A stretch of DNA of 64,000 nt from Neobacillus ginsengisoli. Its GTDB lineage: Bacteria; Bacillota; Bacilli; Bacillales_B; DSM-18226. Position 1 is the stretch's first letter, and every line of letters starts with the position of its first letter. The stretch is from the NCBI RefSeq assembly GCF_030813055.1, contig NZ_JAUSTW010000012.1, positions 5,602 to 69,601 of the forward strand, given 5' to 3'. Positions 46,697 to 58,722 of this stretch are shown here, one piece after another. The notes below the pieces were generated by a model. That model ran no database searches. It worked only from the letters and a program-made list of their open reading frames with translations, and had not been told where the DNA came from. A program made the translations under genes and the position numbers.

Positions 46697-46745
46697 ACAT
46701 AAAATTTCCTGTATTATTCACCATTATACCATGAAATATAGTTTA

Positions 46746-46928
46746 TTATTCAAGAATTAAACGAATCAATTTCGAAATCCCAAAATCTATCACTTCAAAG
46801 AAAAGAGCAAAGAATACAACAGTCGATAAAACGGTAATCGTATAACGAGTTAATTCACCGCGTCTCGGCCAGCTTACCTTTCTCATTTCACGGAAAACAT
46901 CACTGAAAAACTTCTTTATGCGTTGCAT
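46746..46928 (-). CDS. secE: Preprotein translocase subunit SecE
   Basis: 60 residues with one membrane helix at about 33-52, preceded by the amphipathic segment FFSDVFREMRKVSWPRRGEL (conserved WP). Clamps SecY. Follows rpmG after 47 bases. Confidence 0.96.
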   Translation of the reverse strand: MQRIKKFFSDVFREMRKVSWPRRGELTRYTITVLSTVVFFALFFEVIDFGISKLIRLILE

Positions 46929-46975
46929 TCAATAACCCCCAACTATATGAATAGCACTGCTGGAATCTAGTAAAA

Positions 46976-47122
46976 TTATTTTGTTTCACGGTGGTTTGTA
47001 TGAGAACCGCATGTTTTGCAAAACTTTTTCAATTCTAATCTCTCTGATTGTGTCTGGTTACCCGCTGTCGAATAATTTCGTGAACCGCACTCCACACAAG
47101 CTAGGATAATTTTTTTACTCAT
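46976..47122 (-). CDS. rpmG: 50S ribosomal protein L33, zinc form
   Basis: 48 residues starting [19 protein letters not shown] at ATG 47122 (AAGGTG ahead). Zinc ligands C9, C12, C35 and C38. The position between sigH and secE is that of rpmGB in B. subtilis. Clear stop at 46976. Confidence 0.95.
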   Translation of the reverse strand: MSKKIILACVECGSRNYSTAGNQTQSERLELKKFCKTCGSHTNHRETK

Positions 47123-47233
47123 TGTTTACACCTTCAAAAAACCATCATTTTTATCTTTAAAAATGTAACATGCACCCAAATTATTGTCAATAACCCTTGA
47201 GAGCGTATTAATATTATAGACAATAATGTCGAT

Positions 47234-47884
47234 TTACAAAGAAAATTCTCGAACCTCTAAATATCTCTCTAGTTTTCGTTTTACACGTTGCAGGGCATTA
47301 TCAATAGATTTGACATGACGATTCAGTTCTTCAGAAATTTCTTGGTAGGACTGTCCATCTAAGTAAAGAGCTAAAACCTTTCTTTCTAAATCACTCAACA
47401 ATTCGGTCATTTTCACTTCAATATGATCAAATTCTTCCTGATTGATAATTAGCTCTTCAGGGTCAAGAACCTTTGCACCTGATAAAACATCCATCAATGT
47501 CCGGTCTGATTCTTCATCATATATAGGCTTGTCCAATGAAACATAGGAATTTAAAGGAATATGTTTTTGCCTTGTAGCAGTTTTAATCGCAGTGATAATT
47601 TGACGGGTTATACATAACTCAGCAAACGCTTTGAAGGAAGTAAGTTTATCCTCCCGAAAGTCACGAATCGCCTTATAAAGACCAATCATACCTTCTTGGA
47701 CAATGTCTTCTTTATCTGCCCCAATTAAAAAATAGGATCTTGCTTTTGCTCGTACAAAATTTCGATATTTATGAATTAAAAAATCCAAAGCCTCCGTGTC
47801 ACCTTGGTGCACTAAATCAACGATTTCTTCATCTTCCATTACAATGAAGTGTTCGTTGATTTTCATCCCGAATTCTGTACTCAA
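47234..47884 (-). CDS. sigH: RNA polymerase sigma factor SigH
   Basis: 216 residues from TTG at 47884, which follows GGAGGGG; the upstream part of the frame has no site. Region 2 has KARSYFLIGADKEDIVQEGM and region 4 the HTH SYQEISEELNRHVKSIDNAL. Directs early stationary-phase and sporulation transcription, so the host is probably a spore former (inference). Confidence 0.97.
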   Translation of the reverse strand: MSTEFGMKINEHFIVMEDEEIVDLVHQGDTEALDFLIHKYRNFVRAKARSYFLIGADKEDIVQEGMIGLYKAIRDFREDKLTSFKAFAELCITRQIITAIKTATRQKHIPLNSYVSLDKPIYDEESDRTLMDVLSGAKVLDPEELIINQEEFDHIEVKMTELLSDLERKVLALYLDGQSYQEISEELNRHVKSIDNALQRVKRKLERYLEVREFSL

Positions 47885-47953
47885 CGTCGATCCCCTCCAC
47901 CGTACAAGCATAGATAGTATTAGTATACATCAGAATTTTTTTAATCTCAACGC

Positions 47954-48463
47954 TCATTTTTTCCCTCTGCGCCATTTTTCAAAAATTTCTGCCACTTCAT
48001 TACTAATCGGTATCTTGGATACTGGTTTTTTTTCTTGGATTTTCTTTACCTTTTTTTCAATTCCTTTTTCAATCAAAGACATTTCATGAAGCAGCTCACG
48101 AGCGGATATTCTTAAGGCCCCTTGTCCGAAAATTGCCCATTGTTCCGTAAAATCGGAGGTGGCTACATGAATTTGCGTTTTCCGATTGTTTAAACTAATA
48201 GCCATTTTTTCAATCCGCTCATCAGCTGTCTCATTTTCCTTTGTGAAAATCACGTCAACTTTATGATTTTTATATCTTTTCTCGGTCCCTTGAACAAAAT
48301 GTGCATCAAATACAACAATGACATGGAAACCGGAATATGCTTGGAATTCTGCCATCCTTTCCACTAAACGGTCCCGTGCGGCAGGCAAATCACGTTCCTT
48401 TAATGTCCTGAGCTCCGGCCATGCACCGATAATGTTATATCCGTCAACTAGCAGGATATCCAT
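47954..48463 (-). CDS. rae1: Ribosome-dependent endoribonuclease Rae1 (NYN/PIN domain)
   Basis: 169 residues; orthologue of B. subtilis YacP. Acidic PIN-like residues D7 (LLVDGYN), D53 (VVFDAHF), D81 and D104 (ATSDFTEQ). Cleaves certain mRNAs in the ribosomal A site. Follows rlmB after 3 bases. Confidence 0.93.
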   Translation of the reverse strand: MDILLVDGYNIIGAWPELRTLKERDLPAARDRLVERMAEFQAYSGFHVIVVFDAHFVQGTEKRYKNHKVDVIFTKENETADERIEKMAISLNNRKTQIHVATSDFTEQWAIFGQGALRISARELLHEMSLIEKGIEKKVKKIQEKKPVSKIPISNEVAEIFEKWRRGKK

Positions 48464-48466
48464 AAA

Positions 48467-49213
48467 CTATCCCCCAAGAGGATGACGATTTCGATAAACC
48501 TCATACATGAGGAGTGCTGCTGCAACGGATGCATTCAACGAAGTTACTTTTCCTGTCATTGGTAAATGAATCAGAAAATCGCATTTATCCCTGACAAGCC
48601 TGCCCATTCCTTTTCCTTCACTGCCTATGACGAGCCCAAGTGGAAGTGTCCCATCAAACACGCGATAGTCTTCTTTTCCCTGGGCATCTGTTCCTGCAAT
48701 CCACACACCGCGTTCTTTTAATTCATCAATTGTCCTTGCCATATTTGTCACTCGTACGACCGGAATATATTCAATTGCACCTGTTGAGGCTTTAGCTACT
48801 GTTGCGGTTAAGCCTACAGCCCTCCGTTTTGGAATAATAATTCCATGCGCCCCGACAGCATCTGCTGTCCTCATAATGGAGCCTAGGTTATGGGGATCCT
48901 CAATTTCATCCAACAGCAGAAAGAAAGGAGGTTCGTTTTTCTTTTCCGCAGCAGCAAATAAATCATCCAGTTCCGCATATTGATATGCTGCAACATAAGC
49001 GAGAACCCCTTGATGATTTTGATCCGTGATTTGATCGATTTTTTTCTTTGGTACAAATTGAACAATCACATTTGCTTCTTTTGCCAGCTGGGTGATTTGC
49101 TGCATTTGACCGCGCTGCGACCCTTCAGCAATAAGGATTTTATTAATATCTCTTTCTGATTTTAGTGCCTCAATCACCGGGTTTTTTCCGATGATGTATT
49201 CTTCCTGATTCAT
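48467..49213 (-). CDS. rlmB: 23S rRNA (guanosine-2'-O) methyltransferase RlmB
   Basis: 248 residues; SpoU family. N-terminal L30e-like substrate domain ([20 protein letters not shown]) and C-terminal trefoil-knot SAM domain with [11 protein letters not shown] and [14 protein letters not shown]. Start overlaps the mrnC stop by 4 bases (ATGA). Confidence 0.95.
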   Translation of the reverse strand: MNQEEYIIGKNPVIEALKSERDINKILIAEGSQRGQMQQITQLAKEANVIVQFVPKKKIDQITDQNHQGVLAYVAAYQYAELDDLFAAAEKKNEPPFFLLLDEIEDPHNLGSIMRTADAVGAHGIIIPKRRAVGLTATVAKASTGAIEYIPVVRVTNMARTIDELKERGVWIAGTDAQGKEDYRVFDGTLPLGLVIGSEGKGMGRLVRDKCDFLIHLPMTGKVTSLNASVAAALLMYEVYRNRHPLGG

Positions 49214-49635
49214 CCTACTGTTCCTCCTTTCTCTTCAGCCACATACGAAAATGCCTTACGAATGAGTTCTTCTAACCGGTCCAATTCCCCCGTTAAATAA
49301 AGATATCCCATTAAAGCTTCAAACGCAGTACTGTAACGATACGTCTGGACATCCGTATTTTTCGGGATTGTCCCTGATTTTGCATTTCGTCCGCGCATTA
49401 CAACTGCTAATTCATTGTCAGAGAGAAGTTTATCATCCATCATCTGAAATAAAATTTGACATTGCGCTTTTGCAGATACATATTTCGTACCTGTACGGTG
49501 TAAGTGGTGCGGCTTCACTTTCCCGCTTTGAAGGAGGTGGCGCCTTACGTAGATTTCAAAGACAGCGTCTCCCATATAGGCAAGGGCAAGGCTATTTAAT
49601 TGTTTGGCATCCACTTTATTTTCATAATTAAGCAT
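49210..49635 (-). CDS. mrnC: Mini-ribonuclease III
   Basis: 141 residues: an RNase III catalytic domain without the dsRNA-binding domain. Active-site [16 protein letters not shown] (D23). Matures 23S rRNA ends in B. subtilis. Lies 4 bases after cysS. Confidence 0.96.
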   Translation of the reverse strand: MLNYENKVDAKQLNSLALAYMGDAVFEIYVRRHLLQSGKVKPHHLHRTGTKYVSAKAQCQILFQMMDDKLLSDNELAVVMRGRNAKSGTIPKNTDVQTYRYSTAFEALMGYLYLTGELDRLEELIRKAFSYVAEEKGGTVG

Positions 49636-49639
49636 TAAA

Positions 49640-51037
49640 TTAGCCTCTTTTCCATCTTGTCCCTTGCGCCGTATCCTCTAAAATAATATTCATTTCCTTT
49701 AATTGATCTCTAATTTGATCCGATAATTGAAAGTTCCGGTCCTTCCGCGCTTGAATTCGCTTTTCAATTAAGGCATCAATTTCTTCGTCTAACATTTCCT
49801 CATCTTCTATCGTTAGACCTAAAACATGGAATAATTGTTCAAATTCCGATAAGAAGGTATTGATTACTTCGACAGCTGTGTTTTTTTCCAAAAGATAATA
49901 ATTCGCTAGTTTTGAAAGCTCGAATAGGATAGAAATCGCTTTTGCAGTGTTAAAATCGTCATCCATATCTTTGATAAATTGGTCACGCAGCTCAGCTATT
50001 TTATCCAGCCACTCTTGATTATTATCGGTTAAATCTGTGCTGGCCGATGCCCGGTGTTTTAAGTTTTGATAGGAGGTTGTTAATCTTTCAAATGCCGCCT
50101 TTGTACTCTCCAATAATTCTTCACTGTAATTGATTGGATTTCGATAATGCACCGATAACATAAAAAACCTTAATACTTGCGGATTATGTTTTTTAATGAT
50201 GTCATGGACTAGAACAAAATTACCGAGAGATTTGGACATTTTCTCATTATCAATGTTAATATAGCCGTTGTGCATCCAGTAATTTGCAAACGTCTTTCCT
50301 GATAGTGCTTCCGATTGAGCAATTTCATTCTCATGATGCGGGAATGTCAAATCCTGCCCCCCGGCATGAATATCGATGGTTTCACCAAGGTATTTTTTCG
50401 CCATTGCCGAGCATTCAATATGCCAGCCAGGTCTGCCAATTCCCCATGGGCTTTCCCAGAAGATTTCTCCTTCTTTCGCTGCCTTCCATAAAGCAAAGTC
50501 TAGATCATCCTGCTTTTTATCGCCAATTTCAATCCTTGCACCCACTCGTAATTCATCGATCGATTGATGGGAAAGTTTACCATAATCGTCGAATTTTCGA
50601 GTCCGGAAATATACATCTCCTTCGGATTCATACGCGTAGCCTTTTCCAATCAGTCGGCTAATAAAATCAATGATGATATCCATATTTTCCATTACCCGGG
50701 GATGAACAGTTGCCTTTTTGCAGCCCAGTGCGGAAACATCTTCAAAATAGGCATTAATAAATCGGTCAGCAATAGTCGGAACATCCTCCCCGAGTTGGTT
50801 TGCCGCACGAATCAATTTGTCATCTACATCTGTAAAATTGGAGACGTATTGAACCTCATAACCCCGATACTCAAAATACCGTCGTACCGTATCGAAGACA
50901 ATAGCAGGACGGGCATTCCCTATATGGATATAATTATAGACCGTAGGGCCGCAAACATACATTTTAACCTTTCCCTCTTCAAGGGGAACAAAAACTTCCT
51001 TTTTGCGTGTAAGTGTATTATAAAGTTGAATGGCCAT
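49640..51037 (-). CDS. cysS: Cysteinyl-tRNA synthetase
   Basis: 465 residues from [16 protein letters not shown]. Zinc-binding C29, HIGN motif at 38-41 (YIHIGNARP) and KMSKS in [11 protein letters not shown]. The start lies inside the 3' end of cysE (20-base overlap), so expression is coupled to the cysteine T-box. Confidence 0.98.
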   Translation of the reverse strand: MAIQLYNTLTRKKEVFVPLEEGKVKMYVCGPTVYNYIHIGNARPAIVFDTVRRYFEYRGYEVQYVSNFTDVDDKLIRAANQLGEDVPTIADRFINAYFEDVSALGCKKATVHPRVMENMDIIIDFISRLIGKGYAYESEGDVYFRTRKFDDYGKLSHQSIDELRVGARIEIGDKKQDDLDFALWKAAKEGEIFWESPWGIGRPGWHIECSAMAKKYLGETIDIHAGGQDLTFPHHENEIAQSEALSGKTFANYWMHNGYINIDNEKMSKSLGNFVLVHDIIKKHNPQVLRFFMLSVHYRNPINYSEELLESTKAAFERLTTSYQNLKHRASASTDLTDNNQEWLDKIAELRDQFIKDMDDDFNTAKAISILFELSKLANYYLLEKNTAVEVINTFLSEFEQLFHVLGLTIEDEEMLDEEIDALIEKRIQARKDRNFQLSDQIRDQLKEMNIILEDTAQGTRWKRG

Positions 51038-51686
51038 TGACTTTAATCCTTTCTTCACTTAATTCTTCAAGCTCTTGCCTTAGTTCATTTATTTCCATTT
51101 CCATTTCTCTTAAACGGTCGGCAATTGGATCCGGCAGGTCACAATGATTTAAATCCTTATTAATTCGTCTGCCATCCTGAATGACTACTCTTCCGGGAAC
51201 TCCGACAACGGTGGAATTTGGCGGAACTTCCTTCAAAACGACAGAGCCTGCACCAATTTTAGAATTTTCCCCAATGGTAATCGATCCAAGGACCTTTGCT
51301 CCCGTTGCAATCAAAGCATTATCTTTAATGGTCGGGTGCCGTTTCCCTTTTTCTTTACCGGTTCCCCCAAGGGTTACACCTTGAAAAACTGTCACATTGT
51401 CACCAATTTCACATGTTTCCCCAATCACAACTCCCATACCATGATCGATAAAAAACCTCCTGCCTATTTTTGCCCCGGGATGAATTTCAATCCCCGTAAA
51501 AAATCGGCTCACCTGCGAAATTACCCGTGCCAGGAAATAAAATTTTCGCTTATAGAAGGCATGCGCAAAACGATGTGCCCAAATCGCATGTAAACCTGAA
51601 TACGTTAAGATCACTTCTAAGTAACTTCTTGCTGCAGGATCTTGTTCAAAAACAACCTCAATATCTTCTTTAAATATTTTGAACAT
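51018..51686 (-). CDS. cysE: Serine O-acetyltransferase
   Basis: 222 residues from [17 protein letters not shown], 9 bases after AAGGGGG; a 12-codon upstream extension is not supported. Left-handed beta-helix with [20 protein letters not shown] and the active-site loop [18 protein letters not shown]. Makes O-acetylserine for cysteine synthesis. Confidence 0.97.
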   Translation of the reverse strand: MFKIFKEDIEVVFEQDPAARSYLEVILTYSGLHAIWAHRFAHAFYKRKFYFLARVISQVSRFFTGIEIHPGAKIGRRFFIDHGMGVVIGETCEIGDNVTVFQGVTLGGTGKEKGKRHPTIKDNALIATGAKVLGSITIGENSKIGAGSVVLKEVPPNSTVVGVPGRVVIQDGRRINKDLNHCDLPDPIADRLREMEMEINELRQELEELSEERIKVNGHSTL

Positions 51687-51718
51687 AGCCGGTTTCCCCC
51701 TTGAAAATTTTAAAAAAA

Positions 51719-52020
51719 ACAAAAAGCGCCCCTGTCATATTGACAGAGACGCTTGGGCGCGGTTCCACTCTGATTAGACCGAAAGCTCATTCATACCGGG
51801 TAGCATATTTCCTAAATGGAAATCCTACGGACACCGCTTATTCCCTCCAGGGGCTTAAGGCTGAAGCTAAACATTGGTCTCACTCTACCTGTTAACGGAA
51901 AGGTTCCGCCCATGTCTACTTGGATTCGTATCGTTTCGAAACGGGGCTCAGAGGTGCATTTCAAAAAATGAGAGGCATAAACCACTTTCAGCCGATGATG
52001 GTTTTCTCTTTAAAGCGTCA
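51719..52020 (-). ncRNA. Cysteine T-box leader of cysE-cysS
   Basis: The T-box sequence GTGGAACCGCG lies at 51759-51769 on the minus strand. Stem I begins near 52010 (AGAGAAAACCATC) and shows the specifier codon TGC (Cys) at 51958-51956 in GAAATGCACC. The terminator GCGTCTCTGTCA, ATA, TGACAGGGGCGC plus T-run is at 51717-51755. Uncharged tRNA-Cys would prevent termination. Confidence 0.92.
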
Positions 52021-52098
52021 TTCTTTTACTTTTCCTCTTCAACACTTTGTTACATATAAAATTACTTTCTTTTAATATATTATATTTTTGCTCCAATG

Positions 52099-53556
52099 TT
52101 AACTGATAATTTTATTTATTCTCATTTGAACCTTTGTTTTCCCTAAAAGTTCAATTGCTTGAGGAAGGTCAGGCCCGTGAGTTTGCCCTGTTACGGCAGC
52201 ACGAATCGGCATAAAGAGATTTTTCCCCTTTTGACCGGTTGATTTTTGGACCGCTTTCATAGCAGCCTTAATTTCTTCTGCATGGAAGTTTGGCAATTGG
52301 TCAAGTTCTTGTGAAAATGCCTTTAAAACTTCCGGCACCTGTTCCCCTGAAAGAATTTCTTTCGCTTCTTCTTCATATTCTGCGTCGTCCTTAAAGAACA
52401 TATCCGTAAGCTCGACAATCTCTGCACCAAAGCTCATTTTTTCCTGAAAAAGAGCAATTAAGCTTTTTGTCCATTGCTTCTGCTCATCGGTCATGTCCGT
52501 ACTTAAACGGCCCGCTTTGATTAAGTGCGGCAACGCAAGGTCAACAACCCGGTCAATTTCAACCCTTTTCATGTATTGGTTGTTCATCCACAATAGCTTT
52601 TGCTTATCAAATAATGCCGGTGATTTCGATAAACGGCTTGCATCGAAAATCTCAATAAACTCGTTCTTAGAGTAGATTTCCTCCTCACCAGCAGGCGACC
52701 AGCCAAGTAAGGTAATAAAGTTAAATAGCGCTTCTGGAAGATAGCCCAGCTCTTCGTATTGCTCAATGAACTGAATGATGGATTCATCCCGTTTGCTTAA
52801 TTTTCTACGACTTTCATTGACAATCAATGTCATATGACCGAAGACCGGCGGCTCCCAGCCGAAAGCTTCATACACAAGCAACTGTTTCGGAGTGTTTGAA
52901 ATATGGTCATCCCCGCGAAGCACATGAGAGATGTCCATTAAATAATCATCAATGGTAACGGCAAAGTTATAGGTTGGCGTTCCGTCCTTTTTGACGATAA
53001 CCCAGTCGCCCATTCCTTCGGATTCAAAGGAAACAACACCTTTAACCATATCATCAAATGTATAGGTCCGTGCTTCCGGAACCAGGATACGAATGCTTGG
53101 CTTCCGGCCTTCGCTTTCAAATTGACTGCGTTCACTCGCCGATAAATGGCGGCATTTTCCAGAATACTGCGGCGTTTCGCCTCTTTCGGTCTGTGCTTCC
53201 CGCTCCACTTCCAGTTCCTCTTCCGTACAGTAACACTTATAAGCCTGGCCTGACTCCAGTAATTGATTATAATAGGTTTCATAAATGTCATTTCGTTCAG
53301 ATTGTCGGTACGGGCCATATTCACCACCGACATCGACGCTTTCATCCCAATCAATTCCAAGCCATTTTAAATATTTTAACTGGCTCGCCTCTCCGCCTTC
53401 AATATTTCTCTTTTTATCGGTATCTTCTATACGGATAATAAATTTCCCGCCATTATTTCGGGCATATAAATAATTGAATAACGCGGTACGAGCATTTCCA
53501 ATATGTAAATGTCCTGTTGGACTTGGTGCATATCTTACACGAACATCGTTTGTCAT
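52099..53556 (-). CDS. gltX: Glutamyl-tRNA synthetase
   Basis: 485 residues. Class I signature [20 protein letters not shown] (HIG at 18-20) and KLSKRDES. Zinc-type residues C108, C110, C135, H137. In bacilli this enzyme also charges tRNA-Gln with Glu for the amidotransferase route. Followed by the T-box leader of cysE. Confidence 0.98.
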   Translation of the reverse strand: MTNDVRVRYAPSPTGHLHIGNARTALFNYLYARNNGGKFIIRIEDTDKKRNIEGGEASQLKYLKWLGIDWDESVDVGGEYGPYRQSERNDIYETYYNQLLESGQAYKCYCTEEELEVEREAQTERGETPQYSGKCRHLSASERSQFESEGRKPSIRILVPEARTYTFDDMVKGVVSFESEGMGDWVIVKKDGTPTYNFAVTIDDYLMDISHVLRGDDHISNTPKQLLVYEAFGWEPPVFGHMTLIVNESRRKLSKRDESIIQFIEQYEELGYLPEALFNFITLLGWSPAGEEEIYSKNEFIEIFDASRLSKSPALFDKQKLLWMNNQYMKRVEIDRVVDLALPHLIKAGRLSTDMTDEQKQWTKSLIALFQEKMSFGAEIVELTDMFFKDDAEYEEEAKEILSGEQVPEVLKAFSQELDQLPNFHAEEIKAAMKAVQKSTGQKGKNLFMPIRAAVTGQTHGPDLPQAIELLGKTKVQMRINKIIS

Positions 53557-53631
53557 CGCAATAATGCCTCCATCTTTCCCAATTGGTATTCATCTGATTT
53601 ATTTTAACATTATGGTTTTCAGCAATAAAGA

Positions 53632-54114
53632 CTAAATATTAACCTTTTTCAATAAAACAACAGCTTGGGAAGCGATTCCTTCTCCTCGGCCGGTAAAGCC
53701 TAATTGCTCTGTAGTAGTTGCCTTTACATTAATTTGTTCAGGCGATGCTTCAAGTAATTCGGCAATTCTTTCTTTCATTTGTCCAATATAAGGTGCCATT
53801 TTCGGCCTTTGGGCAATAATCGTACAATCGGCATTGACGAGCTCATACCCTTTTTCTTTGACCAACATCCAAACATGCTCCATTAGCTTCGAGGAATCAG
53901 CATCTTTAAAATTTGGATCTGTATCGGGAAAATGCTTACCAATATCGCCCTCACCAATCGCACCGAGGCAGGCATCTGCGACAGTATGTAATAAAACATC
54001 TGCATCTGAGTGGCCTAAAAGACCTTTCTCGTACGGAATCGTTACTCCTCCAATAATAAGCGGCCGCCCTTCTGTTAATTGATGGACATCAAAGCCCTGA
54101 CCTATTCTGAACAT
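53632..54114 (-). CDS. ispF: 2-C-methyl-D-erythritol 2,4-cyclodiphosphate synthase
   Basis: 160 residues from ATG at 54114, 8 bases after AAAGGAG; a TTG two codons upstream is less well placed. Metal ligands D9 and H11 in GFDVHQL, then [13 protein letters not shown]. Fifth step of the MEP isoprenoid route, beside ispD. Confidence 0.97.
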   Translation of the reverse strand: MFRIGQGFDVHQLTEGRPLIIGGVTIPYEKGLLGHSDADVLLHTVADACLGAIGEGDIGKHFPDTDPNFKDADSSKLMEHVWMLVKEKGYELVNADCTIIAQRPKMAPYIGQMKERIAELLEASPEQINVKATTTEQLGFTGRGEGIASQAVVLLKKVNI

Positions 54115-54128
54115 ATGCAAAACTCCTT

Positions 54129-54812
54129 TTATGACTCTCTATTCTTTAGAATAGCCTCGGCAAAAAATAAATCTTCCGGTGTGGTTAATTTAATATTTTC
54201 GTAATCTCCTTCTACCATTGAAACGGGATAGGAGATTCGTTCAACTAAACTGGAATCATCGGTTCCAATAAAGTGATCCTCTTCAGCCTTTTTATATGCA
54301 TTAAGCAGGATTGAAATACGAAAAGCTTGTGGGGTTTGAACAGCCCACAAGCTAGATCGTTCGACAGTTTCCACAACCGCATTATCCCGTACCTTTTTCA
54401 TCGTGTCTTTCGCCGGGACTCCAATAATCGCTGCACCGGTTTTCTCCGCAGTTTCTGTTAACCGGCGTATCCGGTTCTTTTGGATAAATGGGCGTGCTGC
54501 ATCATGCACCAGAATAATTCCCTCGGATTCTACCGTTTTCAATGCATTATAGATGCTATCCTGACGTTCTTTCCCACCAGGTACTAAATTTTTAACTTTT
54601 TCTATCCTATACTTCTTGAGTAAAGCATGAAATGCATCCTCGTCCTGAGGGTGAATCGCTAAAATAATTCCATCACAGTTCTCATCATCCTCAAATACCT
54701 TTAACGTATGAATCAGCACAGGCATTCCATTAAGCTCTAACAAAAGCTTATTTTTCCCTGCTCCCATTCTTTTCCCCTGCCCGGCAGCAGGGATAATCAC
54801 TTGATAGGACAT
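54129..54812 (-). CDS. ispD: 2-C-methyl-D-erythritol 4-phosphate cytidylyltransferase
   Basis: 227 residues. Nucleotide-binding [17 protein letters not shown] at 6-22 and VHDAARPFI in the middle. Third step of the MEP pathway; operon with ispF (14 bases before the preferred start) and yacL. Confidence 0.97.
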   Translation of the reverse strand: MSYQVIIPAAGQGKRMGAGKNKLLLELNGMPVLIHTLKVFEDDENCDGIILAIHPQDEDAFHALLKKYRIEKVKNLVPGGKERQDSIYNALKTVESEGIILVHDAARPFIQKNRIRRLTETAEKTGAAIIGVPAKDTMKKVRDNAVVETVERSSLWAVQTPQAFRISILLNAYKKAEEDHFIGTDDSSLVERISYPVSMVEGDYENIKLTTPEDLFFAEAILKNRES

Positions 54813-54831
54813 ATTCTAACCCCGCTAATCT

Positions 54832-55920
54832 CTATAAAGCTTTTTCCAATAATTTAGGTTTAGCAAATATCATTCTGCCTGCAGATGTTTGAAGGACACT
54901 GGTTACGAGAACATCTATTCTTTTACCAATGTATTCTCTTCCTTCTTCGACCACAATCATCGTTCCGTCATCTAAATAGGCGACACCTTGATGATACTCT
55001 TTTCCATCCTTGATCACTTGAACGGTTAATTCTTCTCCTGGAAGAACAACAGGCTTTACAGCATTTGCCAGATCATTAATATTTAAAACAAAAACATTTT
55101 GCAATTCACATACTTTATTAAGGTTGAAATCATTGGTTACAAGAATGCCGTTGGTAAGCTTAGCAAGTTTCACTAATTTACTATCAACCTCTTGGATTTC
55201 TTCAAAATCTCCCTCGTAAATTTCAACTTTTATTGCGAGTTCTTTCTGAATCCGATTTAAAATATCCAGGCCTCTTCGGCCGCGATTTCGTTTTAGAACA
55301 TCAGAGGAATCCGCAATATGCTGCAGCTCCTCAAGCACGAATTGAGGAATGACAATCGTTCCTTCCAAGAATCCGGTCTGACATATATCAGCAACCCGTC
55401 CATCAATAATGACGCTGGTATCTAATATTTTCAAAGGATGGTTAGGGGTTTTTTCATTCTCCTCATCACCGGACTTTTTCTTCCCTATCCGGTTGGTAAA
55501 AAGATTTAAAAGCTCATCCCTTTTCTTAAATCCTACCTGAAAGCCGAGATAACCAAACAACAATGTCAGCAGAATAGGAGCAACAGCATTTAAAATAGGC
55601 ACTTTGACAGCATTAAGAGCAAAACCAATCAAAAAGGCAACCAACAGCCCAAAAATCAGACCGATACTTCCAAAAAGGACTTCGGTAACAGGGACTTTAA
55701 TAAGCGAGTCTTCTGCCCATTTAATAAATTCAATTACATAATCCACTGCCCAAAAAGTAATAAGATAAAAAATAATAGCACCTAAAATAGCCGTGACATA
55801 TGAGTTACTGACAATAGGAATGTCATTCATATTCATTACTTTCAACAATCCCGGTATTAATAAAATTCCGAGTGTTCCTCCGGTTATGAGGAAGCATGCT
55901 TGAACTATTCGTTTTAACAT
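54832..55920 (-). CDS. yacL: Membrane PIN/TRAM domain protein YacL
   Basis: 362 residues from [15 protein letters not shown], directly after GGGAGGTGAAGG. Four hydrophobic segments in the first 145 residues, then a PIN domain ([28 protein letters not shown]) and a C-terminal TRAM domain ([20 protein letters not shown]). A membrane-anchored RNase is suggested by the domains; substrate unknown. Confidence 0.92.
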   Translation of the reverse strand: MLKRIVQACFLITGGTLGILLIPGLLKVMNMNDIPIVSNSYVTAILGAIIFYLITFWAVDYVIEFIKWAEDSLIKVPVTEVLFGSIGLIFGLLVAFLIGFALNAVKVPILNAVAPILLTLLFGYLGFQVGFKKRDELLNLFTNRIGKKKSGDEENEKTPNHPLKILDTSVIIDGRVADICQTGFLEGTIVIPQFVLEELQHIADSSDVLKRNRGRRGLDILNRIQKELAIKVEIYEGDFEEIQEVDSKLVKLAKLTNGILVTNDFNLNKVCELQNVFVLNINDLANAVKPVVLPGEELTVQVIKDGKEYHQGVAYLDDGTMIVVEEGREYIGKRIDVLVTSVLQTSAGRMIFAKPKLLEKAL

Positions 55921-56056
55921 TCCTTCACCTCCCCTACTCATTATAAACATATTCGCAAAATTGAAACCTGCGTTTGATGAATATTTTTCCTAATTGTAAT
56001 CGTCCTGAAACATATTTGTTTCCATTTAAAAAATGATGGAGCTATTTTCTCCTCAT

Positions 56057-56085
56057 AGGGTAGCATTGGAAAAAACAAGTGTCAA
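56057..56085 (-). promoter_or_regulatory. Possible promoter upstream of yacL
   Basis: TTGACA, 17 bases, TACCCT on the minus strand. The -35 box is perfect and the -10 box poor. It lies in the disA-yacL gap, about 130 bases before yacL. Confidence 0.4.
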
Positions 56086-56137
56086 ACAATAGGAATATTC
56101 CTTCTTAGTATACCAGTAATTTCCTTTTCGATACAAT

Positions 56138-57211
56138 TTACAGCTGGCGATCCGTGTACAAGCGCTCTTTAATCAATTTAAAGCCCTCTTTGATTTTTTT
56201 CGCGCGAACTTCCCCTATTCCTTCCACTTCGTCAAGCTCTTCTACTGAAGCATAAATGATTTTCGATAGCTCACCAAAACAGCCGATAAGGTTTTCAATG
56301 ATGATTGTCGGGAGTCTCGGAATTTTATTAAGAATCCTATATCCGCGTGGATTTTTACTTTCATCAAGATGAACATATCCAAGATATCCGAGTAATTTTA
56401 ATAAAACGGTATCTTCGATGGCTCCGTTGTTGGATATAGCTTGCATGCGCTGAAGAACCTCACGCGCCTTAATATCCCGCTCAAATGCATAATCTTTGAT
56501 GATGAGCGTCGTCTCCTCTTCCAAATCCGTTAAAATTTCATTCATTTGCAGACGAATAAGGCGGCCTTCTGTCCCAAGTTCATTTAAAAAGGCTAATAGT
56601 TCATTTTTTATCTTTAAAACCATTTCAAAGCGATGAAGTACAAGTAAAAAATCGTTATATGTAACGGATTCCTCAAACTCTAAAATGCTCAAATTAACGA
56701 TACTTTGCTCCAAAACAGATTTATATTTTTCAAGCGTCTGGATAGCCTGATTCGCTTTGGTTAAGATAACCGCAATGTCCTTTAGGGCATAGCGGAAATT
56801 CCCCTGATACAATGTAATCACATTTCTTCTTTGGGAAATGGCGATAACCAGCGCCTTTGTTTGCTTTGCCACTCTTTCCGCGGTTCGATGGCGCATCCCT
56901 GTTTCCGAGGATGGAACTTCGTAGTCAGGTGCAAGCTGGGCATTGGCAAAAAGGATCTTATTTCCCGATTCATTTAGAATAATTGCTCCGTCCATCTTTG
57001 CCAATTCATATAAAAAGCTTGGCGAAAACGGACAATTAATTTGAAAACCGCCGTCTACTAAACTTTTCACTTTTTCATTATACCCAACAACAATAAGTCC
57101 ACCGGTATTTGCCCGCAGTACATTATCAATTCCATCACGAATAGGTGTACCCGGAGCAACAAACTGTAATACTTCGCTTACGGTTTGCTCACCCAGTTTT
57201 TTCATTTCCAT
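56138..57211 (-). CDS. disA: Diadenylate cyclase / DNA integrity scanning protein DisA
   Basis: 357 residues. N-terminal DAC domain with DGA at 74-76 and RHR at 107-109, helical spine, and C-terminal HhH DNA-binding domain ([20 protein letters not shown]). Makes c-di-AMP and slows sporulation upon DNA damage. Directly after radA (3 bases). Confidence 0.98.
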   Translation of the reverse strand: MEMKKLGEQTVSEVLQFVAPGTPIRDGIDNVLRANTGGLIVVGYNEKVKSLVDGGFQINCPFSPSFLYELAKMDGAIILNESGNKILFANAQLAPDYEVPSSETGMRHRTAERVAKQTKALVIAISQRRNVITLYQGNFRYALKDIAVILTKANQAIQTLEKYKSVLEQSIVNLSILEFEESVTYNDFLLVLHRFEMVLKIKNELLAFLNELGTEGRLIRLQMNEILTDLEEETTLIIKDYAFERDIKAREVLQRMQAISNNGAIEDTVLLKLLGYLGYVHLDESKNPRGYRILNKIPRLPTIIIENLIGCFGELSKIIYASVEELDEVEGIGEVRAKKIKEGFKLIKERLYTDRQL

Positions 57212-57214
57212 CTG

Positions 57215-58597
57215 CTACCCTCCCAATGCTGCTTTCAATGCTTCACTAACGGATGCAACGCCAATCAATTCGACTCCTTTTGGACCCTTCCAACCGCCTA
57301 GATTATTAGCAGGCAGGATGACTCTCTCAAAACCAAGCTTTGCCGCTTCCTGGACTCGTTGTTCAATTCTTGAAACCCGTCTTACTTCCCCTGTCAAGCC
57401 TACTTCACCGATAATGCAATCTGTTGGTTTTGTTGGACTATCACGGAAGCTCGAGGCTATGCTCACAGCAATCGCCAAGTCAATTGCCGGTTCATCTAAT
57501 TTTACCCCTCCGGCCACTTTTAGATAGGCATCCTGGTTTTGCAAGAGCATCCCAATCCGCTTTTCCAAAACAGCCATTAACAAAGGTACACGATTGTGGT
57601 CAATTCCGGTTGCCATTCTCCTCGGATTCCCGAAACTGGTTGGTGAAATCAAGGCTTGAATTTCAACGAGAACCGGACGGGTCCCTTCCATCGAAGCTAC
57701 CACTGTTGAACCGGCTGCCCCTTGGGAGCGTTCCTCCAAAAATATTTCTGAAGGGTTTTCGACTTCATCAAGACCAAATTCTTTCATCTCGAAAATACCC
57801 ATTTCATTGGTGGAGCCGAAACGATTTTTGACTGCCCTTAATATCCGATACGTATGATGCCGTTCACCTTCAAAATATAAAACGGTATCTACCATATGCT
57901 CGAGCAACCTTGGCCCGGCAATCGAGCCTTCTTTCGTCACATGCCCTACAATGAAAATAGCAATTCCTTTTGTTTTACCAATTCTCATTAATTCCGAGGT
58001 ACATTCACGTACCTGTGAGACACTTCCCGGGGCTGAAGTAACATCCGGATGGAAGATTGTTTGAATTGAATCAATGATAACAAAGCTTGGGCTTGTATTT
58101 TCTATTGTCCTGTTAATTTCCTCTAAATTTGTTTCGGAATAAACGAGCAAATTTTTCGAAGAAATTCCTAATCGTTCCGCACGGAGCTTCGTTTGTCTCA
58201 AGGATTCTTCACCGGATATATATAAAACCTGATTTCCCTTTTGGGCAAGTTGTGATGATACCTGCAGTAGAAGAGTAGATTTCCCGATTCCCGGATCTCC
58301 GCCAATCAATACAAGTGAGCCCTTCACTACACCGCCGCCGAGGACACGGTTTAGTTCATTCAAGTCAGTAAGAATTCTTGGTTCATTTTCCATTTCGATC
58401 GAGGTAATCGGCAGAGGTTTTGAAGCAATAGTTGAACTCCCCTGAGAATGTGCAAACGCTCCCCTTCTGTTTGCTCCGGTAACTTCAACTTCCTCCACCA
58501 TCTTATTCCACTCACCGCAGCCCGGACATTTCCCCATCCATTTTGGAGATTCATAGCCGCACTCCGAGCACATAAACTTTGTTTTTCGTTTTGCCAT
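57215..58597 (-). CDS. radA: DNA repair protein RadA
   Basis: 460 residues from [20 protein letters not shown], with the AAAGGAAG site ahead. Zinc finger C10, C13, C24, C27; RecA-like ATPase with [15 protein letters not shown] motif; C-terminal Lon-like domain ([14 protein letters not shown]). Branch migration in recombination. Confidence 0.97.
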   Translation of the reverse strand: MAKRKTKFMCSECGYESPKWMGKCPGCGEWNKMVEEVEVTGANRRGAFAHSQGSSTIASKPLPITSIEMENEPRILTDLNELNRVLGGGVVKGSLVLIGGDPGIGKSTLLLQVSSQLAQKGNQVLYISGEESLRQTKLRAERLGISSKNLLVYSETNLEEINRTIENTSPSFVIIDSIQTIFHPDVTSAPGSVSQVRECTSELMRIGKTKGIAIFIVGHVTKEGSIAGPRLLEHMVDTVLYFEGERHHTYRILRAVKNRFGSTNEMGIFEMKEFGLDEVENPSEIFLEERSQGAAGSTVVASMEGTRPVLVEIQALISPTSFGNPRRMATGIDHNRVPLLMAVLEKRIGMLLQNQDAYLKVAGGVKLDEPAIDLAIAVSIASSFRDSPTKPTDCIIGEVGLTGEVRRVSRIEQRVQEAAKLGFERVILPANNLGGWKGPKGVELIGVASVSEALKAALGG

Positions 58598-58630
58598 AAA
58601 GATGTTTCTTCCTTTCATCTATCCCTTAAA

Positions 58631-58675
58631 TAAAAAAGAGGTACACGATTCGACTTTATTCACGTGTACCTCAGC
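58631..58675 (-). terminator. Terminator between clpC and radA
   Basis: GAGGTACACG, 18 bases, CGTGTACCTC and a T-run on the minus strand, 50 bases after clpC. It separates the CtsR regulon from radA, at least in part. Confidence 0.85.
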
Positions 58676-58722
58676 TAATTATCTTTCAAAGCAGGAAGTC
58701 TGTTTAAAGAATTTGAGATGGA

